Below, one piece after another: positions 1 through 4,767 of a stretch of DNA of 5,688 nt (the first letter of the stretch is position 1; every line of letters begins with the position of its first letter). The translations under genes and the position numbers were made by a program. Location of the stretch: positions 303 to 5,990 of the forward strand of contig JAHZFC010000119.1 in the NCBI GenBank assembly GCA_019421525.1, given 5' to 3'. Below the pieces are notes generated by a model. It searched no databases, was not told the DNA's origin, and was given only the letters and a program-made list of their open reading frames with translations. Origin of the DNA: Clostridiales bacterium (lineage in GTDB: Bacteria > Bacillota > Clostridia > Oscillospirales > Oscillospiraceae).

Positions 1-1173
1 CTGCTGGACACCGCCGGGGGCACCTGCCTGGGCACGGTGCTGCAAAACAAGAACAGTCCAGACCCCCGCACCTTCATCGGCGAGGGCAAGGTGGAGGAGG
101 TCCGGGAGCTGGCCCGCACCCTGGGGGCGGACCTGGTCATCTTCGACAACCCCCTGTCCCCCTCCCAGCAGCGGGTGCTCACCGAGGAGCTGGGGGTGAC
201 GGTGATGGACCGGGCGGGGCTCATCCTGGACATCTTCGCCAAGCGGGCGAGGACCAGCGAGGGCCGGCTCCAGGTGGCCCTGGCCCAGTACAAATACCTG
301 CTGCCCCGGCTCACCGGCATGTGGAAGCATCTGGAGCGGCAGGAGGGCGCCATCGGCACCCGTGGCCCCGGCGAGACTCAGCTGGAGAGCGACCGGCGGC
401 ACATCCACCGGAAGATCGCCAAGCTGGAGGAGGAGCTCAAGGACGTGCGCCGGGTCCGGGCCACTCAGCGGGACCGGCGGGAGAAGAACGAGGTGCCGGT
501 GGTGGCCATCGTGGGCTACACCAACGCGGGCAAGTCCACCCTCCTCAACGCCCTCACCGGCGCAGATATCCCGGCCAATGACCGGCTGTTCGACACCCTG
601 GACACCACCACCCGGATGCTGGAGATCTCAGACACCTGCAGAGTGCTCATCTCGGACACCGTGGGCTTTATCTCCAAGCTGCCCCACCAGCTGGTGGACG
701 CCTTCAAGGCCACGCTGGAGGAGCTGACCTTCGCCGACCTGCTGCTCCACGTCATCGACGCCTCCGACCCCAACTGGCGGGAGCAGGCCGACGTGGTGGA
801 CAGGCTGGTGGTGGAGCTGGGCGCGGCGGAGACCCCCCGGCTGGAGGTATTCAACAAGTGCGACAAGCTGGACGGCGACATCCTGCCCCACGGGGAGGAC
901 ATCGTCTCCATCTCCGCCAGGACCGGGGCGGGGGTGGACCAGCTGCTGGCCGCCATCGAGGAGCGTCTGGGGGAGCGGGTGCGTCGGGTGACCATCCACA
1001 TCCCCTATGACAAGGGCGGCCTGCTGGACATGCTCTACCAGCAGGCCAAGGTGGAGCAGGTGGACTACACCGCCACCATCGACGTGGAGGCCCTGTGCCC
1101 GGACAAGCTCCTGGGGCGGCTGGGCCCCATGGTGGAGGGGTGGACGCCCCCCAGGGAGGACTGGGAGGACTGA
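1..1173 (+). CDS. hflX: HflX ribosome-associated GTPase (5' end outside window)
   Basis: HflX is a GTPase of the Obg-HflX superfamily that binds the 50S subunit and splits stalled or heat-damaged 70S ribosomes; some Firmicutes paralogues confer macrolide/lincosamide tolerance. The reading frame is open from base 1, beginning LLDTAGGTCLGTVLQ, which is internal HflX sequence, so the GTG at 37 is not the true start. The visible 390 residues lack roughly the first 30-40 of a usual ~420-residue protein. The N-terminal HflX domain carries PDPRTFIGEGKVEE and, further on, GTRGPGETQLE, followed by a charged helical linker near 405-490. G-domain motifs are complete: G1 GYTNAGKST (514-540), G3 DTVGF (655-669), G4 NKCD (853-864) and G5 SARTG (913-927). 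A C-terminal subdomain follows, ending at TGA 1171-1173. No T-tract terminator follows; the next promoter begins 14 bases after the stop. The assignment is near certain; whether it is the housekeeping or a resistance-type paralogue cannot be told. Confidence 0.96.
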   Translation: MLDTAGGTCLGTVLQNKNSPDPRTFIGEGKVEEVRELARTLGADLVIFDNPLSPSQQRVLTEELGVTVMDRAGLILDIFAKRARTSEGRLQVALAQYKYLLPRLTGMWKHLERQEGAIGTRGPGETQLESDRRHIHRKIAKLEEELKDVRRVRATQRDRREKNEVPVVAIVGYTNAGKSTLLNALTGADIPANDRLFDTLDTTTRMLEISDTCRVLISDTVGFISKLPHQLVDAFKATLEELTFADLLLHVIDASDPNWREQADVVDRLVVELGAAETPRLEVFNKCDKLDGDILPHGEDIVSISARTGAGVDQLLAAIEERLGERVRRVTIHIPYDKGGLLDMLYQQAKVEQVDYTATIDVEALCPDKLLGRLGPMVEGWTPPREDWED

Positions 1174-1187
1174 GCGTCTCTGCCCGG

Positions 1188-1216
1188 TTGACAGGGACGC
1201 CCCTGTCATGTATACT
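1188..1216 (+). promoter_or_regulatory. Strong sigma-A promoter with inverted repeat in the spacer
   Basis: A perfect -35 TTGACA (1188-1193) is separated by exactly 17 bases from TATACT (1211-1216), a 5/6 match to the -10 consensus. Transcription would start near 1222-1224. It lies after hflX and drives the leader and MFS gene. The spacer and the end of the -35 contain the perfect inverted repeat TGACAGGG-ACGC-CCCTGTCA (1189-1208). That position suits a repressor operator; the spacing of 17 rather than 19-20 argues against a MerR-type activator. The promoter is well supported; the operator role is inference. Confidence 0.85.
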
Positions 1217-1253
1217 GACCATGGACTTTTGTTTCAAGGAGGGCTGGGGACAG

Positions 1254-1277
1254 ATGTCGCTCCTGCTATATACCTAA
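1254..1277 (+). CDS. Putative 7-residue leader peptide MSLLLYT
   Basis: ATG 1254-1256 opens a frame reading MSLLLYT and stopping at TAA 1275-1277. The SD-like AAGGAGGG (1236-1243) lies 10 bases upstream, slightly long but usable. An in-frame ATG at 1221 would fall at or before the predicted transcription start, so 1254 is the likelier start. The three consecutive leucine codons (CTC CTG CTA) and the position between a strong promoter and an intrinsic terminator suggest a sensing peptide on which ribosomes pause, not a functional protein. I recognise no known leader sequence. A chance ORF this short cannot be excluded, but the SD makes it more likely than not that ribosomes load here. Confidence 0.5.
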   Translation: MSLLLYT

Positions 1278-1388
1278 CTTTGGAAGACACGGCGGAGGGG
1301 CCCGCGTTTGGCGGGGCCTTGATTCGTCGTGCCCGGAGATAGGCGGCAGGAGGATGACAAAGGGCCCCCGGACCCTTTGCCCTTCCGC

Positions 1389-1418
1389 GCCTGTCTCCCC
1401 GGTGGAGACAGGCTTTTT
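1389..1418 (+). terminator. Intrinsic terminator in the MFS leader (attenuator)
   Basis: The perfect 10-bp stem GCCTGTCTCC (1389-1398) / GGAGACAGGC (1404-1413) has a CCGGT loop and is followed at once by TTTTT (1414-1418). It lies about 170-195 bases downstream of the predicted start site and 107 bases before the MFS start codon. It therefore ends transcripts before the structural gene unless it is prevented from folding. It is not an hflX terminator in the ordinary sense, because the strong promoter lies between it and hflX. Confidence 0.88.
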
Positions 1419-1477
1419 CGTACATAAGACCCATACGGTCCGCCCCTTCCGTGGGGGAGCGGGCCGGCAGAGAGGAT

Positions 1478-1513
1478 GCCGGGCCTGTCGGCCCGGCCCG
1501 CGCAGAGCGCGGG
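1478..1513 (+). promoter_or_regulatory. Two tandem GC-rich hairpins abutting the MFS ribosome binding site
   Basis: Hairpin one is GCCGGGCC (1478-1485) / GGCCCGGC (1490-1497) with a TGTC loop. Hairpin two is CCCGCGC (1497-1503) / GCGCGGG (1507-1513) with a three-base loop, ending directly before the SD AAAGGAG (1514-1520). An alternative outer pairing, GGGCCGG (1461-1467) with CCGGCCC (1493-1499), would exclude both. They may modulate translation initiation or mRNA stability; the role is inferred. Confidence 0.5.
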
Positions 1514-1524
1514 AAAGGAGCAAT

Positions 1525-2799
1525 ATGTCCGAGACAAAACCAACCAGATCCCTGTGGACCTATGACTTCACGGTCATCACCCTGGGCAGCGTGGTGTCCA
1601 TGGTGGGCAGCACCCTGTCCGGCTTTGCCCTGAGCGTCATGGTGCTGGACTACACCGGGTCCACCTTCTTATACGCTTTATTCAATGTCTGCTATCAGCT
1701 GCCCATGCTGGTGGCCCCGCTGCTGGCGGGGCCCTACCTGGACCGGATGAGCCGGAAAAAGGTGATCTACCGGCTGGATTTCTTCTCATCCGTCATCTAT
1801 CTGATCCTGTTTTTGATCTTGCGCAGCGGGTGGTTCTTCTACCCGCTGATGCTGGGCTTCTGCCTGCTCATCGGCACCATCAACGGGGTGTATGTGGTGG
1901 CCTACGACAGCTTTTACCCCAACCTCATCACCGAGGGCAACTACTCCAAGGCATACTCCATCTCCAGCATGCTCTGGCCCATCGCCGCCATGACCCAGCC
2001 CATCGCCGCCCTGGTCTACGACCAGCTGGGGACGGTGGAGCCGCTGATCGCCTTTGACGCGCTGAGCTTTTTCGTGGCCGCCTGCTTCGAGCGGACCATC
2101 AGGTACCAGGAGACCCATATGGGGCAGGCCGCGCCGGACAAAAAGCTGGGAGTGCTGGGGCAGTTCAGCCAGGACTTTCGGGAGGGGATGTCCTATATCA
2201 TCAGCGAGAAGGGGCTGCTGGTCATCACGCTGTACTTCATGGTGTCCAACTTCTCCGGCATGGGGTGCGGCACCCTCCAGATGCCATTCTTCCAGAACAA
2301 CGCCGCCCTCTTCGCCGCCTGGCCGGTGGCGGCGCTGACGCTGTACACCATCGTGTCCAACTGCTCGGTGGTGGGGCGGTTCATCGGCGGGCTGGTCCAC
2401 TACAAGGTGCGCTTCCCCACCCAGAAGAAGTTCGCCATCGCCATCACCGTCTATCTGGTGGTATCCGCCCTGGACGGGGTGATGCTCTACCTGCCCATCC
2501 CCCTGATGGCCCTGGCCTTTTTCACCTATGGACTGCTGGGGGTCACCTCCTACAACATCCGCATCGCGGCCACCCAGTCCTACATCCCGGACACCAAGCG
2601 GGCCCGGTTCAACGGGACCTTCCAAATGCTTTGCTCCCTGGGGTCCATCGGCGGCTCCCTGGTGGGCGGGGCCCTGGGCTCGGTGCTGCCGGAGCGCCAT
2701 GTGGCCCTCCTGTTGTCGGCGGTGGGGGTGTCGGCGGTGTACCTGCTCATGTTCCGGGGGCGGCGCCATGTGGCCGCCATCTACAACCGGGACCTGTGA
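1525..2799 (+). CDS. MFS efflux-type transporter, 12 TM, Mef/MFS_3-like
   Basis: This 424-residue protein is a major facilitator superfamily proton-coupled transporter, most likely a drug or metabolite exporter in the cytoplasmic membrane. ATG 1525 is chosen because SD AAAGGAG (1514-1520) precedes it and because TM1 begins soon after. About twelve hydrophobic segments can be counted, six before and six after a cytoplasmic loop near residues 190-230. The MFS signature between TM2 and TM3 is GPYLDRMSRKK (about residues 69-79). The N-terminal layout (LDYTGS, a loop, then DRMSRKKVI) resembles that of Mef macrolide exporters and the MFS_3 group, from general knowledge of the family. The tail is basic (RGRRHVAAIYNRDL). 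The gene is monocistronic: it has its own promoter and attenuator upstream and a terminator after the stop. Substrate is unknown; an antibiotic is suggested only by the leader. The frame is also open from ATG 1354, but that start would run through the terminator. Confidence 0.9.
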   Translation: MSETKPTRSLWTYDFTVITLGSVVSMVGSTLSGFALSVMVLDYTGSTFLYALFNVCYQLPMLVAPLLAGPYLDRMSRKKVIYRLDFFSSVIYLILFLILRSGWFFYPLMLGFCLLIGTINGVYVVAYDSFYPNLITEGNYSKAYSISSMLWPIAAMTQPIAALVYDQLGTVEPLIAFDALSFFVAACFERTIRYQETHMGQAAPDKKLGVLGQFSQDFREGMSYIISEKGLLVITLYFMVSNFSGMGCGTLQMPFFQNNAALFAAWPVAALTLYTIVSNCSVVGRFIGGLVHYKVRFPTQKKFAIAITVYLVVSALDGVMLYLPIPLMALAFFTYGLLGVTSYNIRIAATQSYIPDTKRARFNGTFQMLCSLGSIGGSLVGGALGSVLPERHVALLLSAVGVSAVYLLMFRGRRHVAAIYNRDL

Positions 2800-2822
2800 G
2801 GCAGACAGAATACTTGACGATC

Positions 2823-2857
2823 CGACGGCTCTTTTCCGAAAGAGCCGTCGCCCTTTT
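2823..2857 (+). terminator. Terminator of the MFS gene
   Basis: The perfect 12-bp stem CGACGGCTCTTT (2823-2834) / AAAGAGCCGTCG (2839-2850) has a TCCG loop. It is followed by CCCTTTTG, a short imperfect T tract. It lies 24 bases after the MFS stop codon and separates this unit from dgt. Confidence 0.8.
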
Positions 2858-2868
2858 GTACAAAAGGG
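2851..2868. repeat. 18-bp perfect palindrome CCCTTTTGTACAAAAGGG
   Basis: Each strand reads the same with no spacer. It overlaps the T tract of the MFS terminator, so it may extend the terminator structure on the opposite strand. It lies about 36-90 bases before the candidate dgt promoter elements. It could be an operator or a member of the (C)TTTTG...CAAAA(G) hairpin family seen after dgt. No function can be assigned. Confidence 0.6.
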
Positions 2869-2903
2869 AAAATTGCAAAAAGTTCGATCCGAAAAAGAGG
2901 ATT

Positions 2904-2931
2904 TTGACCCCCTTTTGCAGTATATCAAAAT
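2904..2931 (+). promoter_or_regulatory. Weak candidate promoter for the dgt-like gene
   Basis: TTGACC (2904-2909, 5/6) and CAAAAT (2926-2931, 4/6) are separated by 16 bases in an AT-rich stretch that stands out from the GC-rich surroundings. A start near 2938 would leave the SD at 2945-2950 intact. A promoter is expected here because a terminator closes the upstream unit, but this particular pair is only moderately convincing. Confidence 0.35.
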
Positions 2932-2959
2932 AAAAGGATCAGAGAGGAGGCGGCGCTTT

Positions 2960-3964
2960 GTGACCATTCGGGAACGGACGGAAGAGCTGGAGCGGCAGAC
3001 CCTGTCCCCCAGGGCCTGCCTGTCCACCCAGACCAGGGGACGGGCGGTGGAGATCCCACCCTGTCCTGTGCGCACCTGCTTTCAGCGGGATGTGGACCGG
3101 GTGATCCACTGCAAGTCCTTCCGGCGGCTCAAGCACAAGACCCAGGTGTTCCTCCAGCCGGAGGGGGACCACTACCGCACCCGCATGACCCACACTTTGG
3201 AGGTGGCCCGGATCGCCCGGACCATGGCCCGGGCCCTGCGGCTCAACGAGGACCTCACCGAGGCGGCCGCCCTGGGCCACGACCTGGGCCACACCCCCTT
3301 TGGCCACGCCGGAGAGCGGGCGCTGAGCCGGCTGGTGGAGGGGGGCTTCCGCCACTATGAGCAGTCCCTGCGGGTGGTGGACCGGCTGGAGAACGACGGG
3401 GCAGGCCTCGACCTGTGCTATGAGGTGCGCCGGGGCATCCTGTGCCACACCGCCGGGGAGCCGGCGGAGACCCTGGAGGGCCAGCTGGTGCGCTTTGCCG
3501 ACAAGATCGCCTACATCAACCACGACATCGACGACGCCATGCGGGGAGGCATCATCTACCCGACGGATATCCCGGTACATATCCTGGAGACCCTGGGCTT
3601 CACCCACGGGGAACGGCTGGACACCCTGACCATGGACATCATCCAGAACAGCCAGGAGGGAGACCTCATCCGCCAGTCGGAGCCCATCGCCCGGGCCATG
3701 GCGGAGCTGAAGGATTTCATGTTCGAGTCGGTGTATTTCAACCCCCTGGCCAAGGGGGAGGAGGGCAAGGCGGAGGACATGATCTGCCTGCTGTTCGACT
3801 ACTACATCAAGCACACGGACAAGCTGCCCCCGGAGTACCAGGACATCCTGGTGCGGGAGGGGGCGCAGCGGGCGGTGGTGGACTACATCGCCGGCATGAC
3901 GGACAGCTACGCGGTGGAGACCTTCAGCGACCTGTTCATCCCCAAGGGGTGGATGGTGAAATAG
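2960..3964 (+). CDS. dgt: dGTPase-like HD-domain deoxynucleotide triphosphohydrolase
   Basis: The family hydrolyses dNTPs (classically dGTP) to deoxynucleoside plus triphosphate, tuning nucleotide pools in the cytosol. GTG 2960-2962 is chosen because SD AGGAGG (2945-2950) lies 9 bases upstream; the open frame extends much further back inside the MFS gene but without a start signal. The product has 334 residues, typical of the short Firmicutes dGTPase-like proteins. The HD metal site is visible: H78 (in TRMTHTLEVARIA), H107-D108 (in GHDLGHTPFGH) and D181 (in FADKIAYINHDIDD). The conserved N-terminal FRRLKHKTQVF segment and the C-terminal DYIAGMTDSYA of the HD-associated domain are also present. 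Linkage to dnaG is common in Clostridia. True substrate preference in the short subfamily is often unproven. Confidence 0.93.
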   Translation: MTIRERTEELERQTLSPRACLSTQTRGRAVEIPPCPVRTCFQRDVDRVIHCKSFRRLKHKTQVFLQPEGDHYRTRMTHTLEVARIARTMARALRLNEDLTEAAALGHDLGHTPFGHAGERALSRLVEGGFRHYEQSLRVVDRLENDGAGLDLCYEVRRGILCHTAGEPAETLEGQLVRFADKIAYINHDIDDAMRGGIIYPTDIPVHILETLGFTHGERLDTLTMDIIQNSQEGDLIRQSEPIARAMAELKDFMFESVYFNPLAKGEEGKAEDMICLLFDYYIKHTDKLPPEYQDILVREGAQRAVVDYIAGMTDSYAVETFSDLFIPKGWMVK

Positions 3965-4119
3965 GCAAGGGCAAAGCCCTTGCCACCCTTCGGGGCCCTG
4001 GTGGGGCCTCCGGCGGGTGACTTTTTGATTGCGCAAAAAGTCACCAAAAACCAAAGGCTGCGCCTTTGGGAACCGAATTTACCAAAAACCATTTCTTTTG
4101 TATGCGCCAAAAGAAACGG
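3964..4119 (+). repeat. Left arm of inverted mosaic hairpin repeat
   Basis: Successive hairpins begin at the last base of the dgt stop codon. They are GGCAAGGGC-AAA-GCCCTTGCC (3964-3984); a GC-rich GGGGCCCTGG segment (about 3993-4010); GGTGACTTTTTG / CAAAAAGTCACC (4016-4027/4034-4045); CCAAAGGC / GCCTTTGG (4051-4058/4062-4069); and CCATTTCTTTTG / CAAAAGAAACGG (4089-4100/4108-4119, one mismatch). Bases 4052-4119 match the reverse complement of 4570-4637 at 62 of 68 positions. None of the hairpins has a proper T tract, so the first is at best a weak dgt terminator. No transposase or flanking target duplication was seen. Confidence 0.8.
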
Positions 4120-4168
4120 TCAGGTTTCGCCTGACGGCGACTTCCTTTTCGCTCGTGCGAAAAGGAAG
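4119..4168 (+). repeat. Two further hairpin modules inside the left arm
   Basis: GTCAGG-TTTCG-CCTGAC (4119-4135) is followed by CTTCCTTTTCG / CGAAAAGGAAG (4141-4151/4158-4168), both perfect stems. The first module recurs, reverse complemented, at 4676-4696 in the right arm, but there it sits on the other side of the TTTCTTTTTG-type hairpin. The two arms are therefore shuffled mosaics of the same parts rather than simple copies. Confidence 0.7.
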
Positions 4169-4178
4169 CAAAAGCACG

Positions 4179-4253
4179 CTTAGGGGCGAAGATCCGGGTG
4201 AGACCACGGCTTCCAAAGGGCGGAAGCCTCGCTCACAGGATCTTCCCCCTAAG
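4179..4253 (+). other. 28-bp interrupted rod-like hairpin
   Basis: Stem segments are CTTAGGGG/CCCCTAAG (4179-4186/4246-4253); GAAGATCC/GGATCTTC (4188-4195/4238-4245) with C4187 bulged; GTGAG/CTCAC (4198-4202/4232-4236); and GGCTTCC/GGAAGCC (4208-4214/4222-4228) with an AAAGGGC loop. All are perfect Watson-Crick. It may be the 5' domain of the putative RNA or a separate hairpin element. It has no T tract on either side, so it is not an ordinary terminator. Confidence 0.7.
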
Positions 4254-4506
4254 AACCCCCATTTTTACGGGGGCGCAGGATAAGAAGTGCATTCCACCCC
4301 GTCCGGCGTTGGGGTAAGCCGACACTCGAAGCCGCTATTTTCCGCTGCCGCTCCATTGGCGATCGTAGAACTCTACCGGGCCCACGGGACACGCCTGTTC
4401 TCACTAGGTGCCCGTACCAGGCGCACTCCCGTGGGCCGCAGAGGGTGCTGCCCTAGTCGGCATCAATGGTAATGGCGCAGGGGGTAGGGAGTATCCCAGT
4501 TACTTC

Positions 4507-4557
4507 AGCGCCGGTCGATAGAAGGATGAACCGAAGGGCCGGAAAGCGCTTTTCTTT
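4507..4557 (+). terminator. Possible 3' terminator of the structured RNA
   Basis: AGCGCCGG (4507-4514) can pair with CCGG (4539-4542) and GCGCT (4546-4550), leaving AAA unpaired, and is followed by TTTCTTT. The loop is long (24 bases) and the stem competes with GGCGC/GCGCC pairing, so this is tentative. It is the main reason for assigning the RNA to the + strand. Confidence 0.35.
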
Positions 4558-4563
4558 GGATTT

Positions 4564-4750
4564 CAAAAACCGTTTCTTTTGGCGCACACAAAAGAAATGG
4601 TTTTTGGTAAAACTCGTTCCCAAAGGCGAAGCCTTTGACTTTTGGTTTCTTTTTGTGCGCACAAAAAGAAACTCGCCGTCGGGCGAAACCTGACGGTACC
4701 GCGAGGCCCTGGCAGGGCTTCGATGGGTCGCAAGGGCCCCGCCCTTGCCC
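4564..4750 (-). repeat. Right arm of inverted mosaic hairpin repeat
   Basis: Hairpins in + strand order are CAAAAACCGTTTCTTTTG / CAAAAGAAATGGTTTTTG (4564-4581/4589-4606, 18 pairs with one G-U); CAAAGGC-GAA-GCCTTTG (4621-4637); a perfect 28-bp palindrome with half-site GTTTCTTTTTGTGC (4645-4658/4659-4672); CCGTCGGG/CCTGACGG (4676-4696, one mismatch); a GC-rich segment (4704-4718); and GCAAGGGC-CCC-GCCCTTGC (4730-4748). Read in reverse it matches the left arm module for module apart from one relocated hairpin. Chance reading frames through it give lysine- and phenylalanine-rich peptides that should not be annotated as genes. Confidence 0.8.
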
Positions 4751-4767
4751 GGAAAGGAGAACATGAC

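Larger units (their letters stand above)
1223..1418 (+). promoter_or_regulatory. Candidate transcription-attenuation leader of the MFS gene
   Basis: The transcribed leader contains, in order, an SD and 7-codon ORF (1236-1277), a GC-rich hairpin (GGCCCGC 1299-1305 with 1311-1318, one G bulged), a second hairpin (CAAAGGG 1358-1364 with CCCTTTG 1373-1379) and an intrinsic terminator (1389-1418). Alternative pairings exist. GGGGACAG (1246-1253), just before the leader ATG, can pair with the terminator 5' arm CTGTC(T)CCCC (1391-1400) if one U bulges. GGGGCCC (1297-1303) is perfectly complementary to GGGCCCC (1362-1368), which would break both intermediate hairpins. Leader ORF, terminator, then efflux gene is the arrangement of ribosome-sensing attenuators of antibiotic resistance genes. 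The elements are visible; the switching is inferred. Confidence 0.65.
4179..4557 (+). ncRNA. Putative structured noncoding RNA between dgt and yigZ
   Basis: This roughly 370-base core has no credible protein gene but is dense in long perfect stems. A long interrupted hairpin covers 4179-4253. Then come CCCCC/GGGGG (4256-4260/4269-4273); an arm closed by CCATTG (4353-4358) / CAATGG (4464-4469) that contains GTAG-AACT-CTAC (4365-4376), a perfect 11-bp stem GGCCCACGGGA (4379-4389) / TCCCGTGGGCC (4427-4437) and an inner CGCCTG/CAGGCG (4392-4397/4418-4423); GGCGC/GCGCC (4474-4478/4508-4512); and GGGA-GTA-TCCC (4488-4498). CCGGCG (4303-4308) can pair with CGCCGG (4509-4514), closing the whole. Unpaired stretches such as GGATAAGAAG look like conserved loops. 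It lacks hallmarks of RNase P, tmRNA, SRP and 6S RNA. The raiA-motif RNA of Firmicutes is one candidate by size and complexity, but I cannot confirm it from memory. Strand is inferred from the T-rich end at 4550-4557; the exact ends are uncertain. Confidence 0.6.

Noticed and set aside
628..1209. Long minus-strand open frames opposite hflX, MFS and dgt
   Set aside because: They are GC-rich antisense shadows of strongly supported + strand genes, with low-complexity translations and no family motifs.
1223..1418. T-box or metabolite riboswitch in the MFS leader
   Set aside because: I found no T-box bulge motif and no aptamer signature of a known riboswitch class; the leader ORF with SD argues for a translation-based mechanism.
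1354..1524. N-terminal extension of the MFS protein starting at ATG 1354
   Set aside because: AGGAGG touches the ATG with no spacing, the frame would be translated through the terminator hairpin, and the 57 added residues are arginine/proline-rich with no MFS similarity. ATG 1525 has a better SD and sits just before TM1.
4287..4472. 61-codon open frame inside the structured region
   Set aside because: No SD, arginine/serine-rich random composition, and it overlaps perfect RNA stems. Likewise the open frames at 4029-4283 and 4466-4693, which translate palindromic repeats.
3964..4750. CRISPR array
   Set aside because: The repeats are hairpins of differing sequence and spacing, in inverted arms, without regular direct repeats or unique spacers, and there are no cas genes.
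3964..4750. Insertion sequence with transposase, or IscB/TnpB-associated guide RNA locus
   Set aside because: No transposase or nuclease reading frame exists in or beside the region in this window, and no target-site duplication was seen.
4642..4767. Extended start for the IMPACT-family protein
   Set aside because: The upstream frame encodes the repeat arm, and family proteins begin close to ATG 4768, which has a proper SD.
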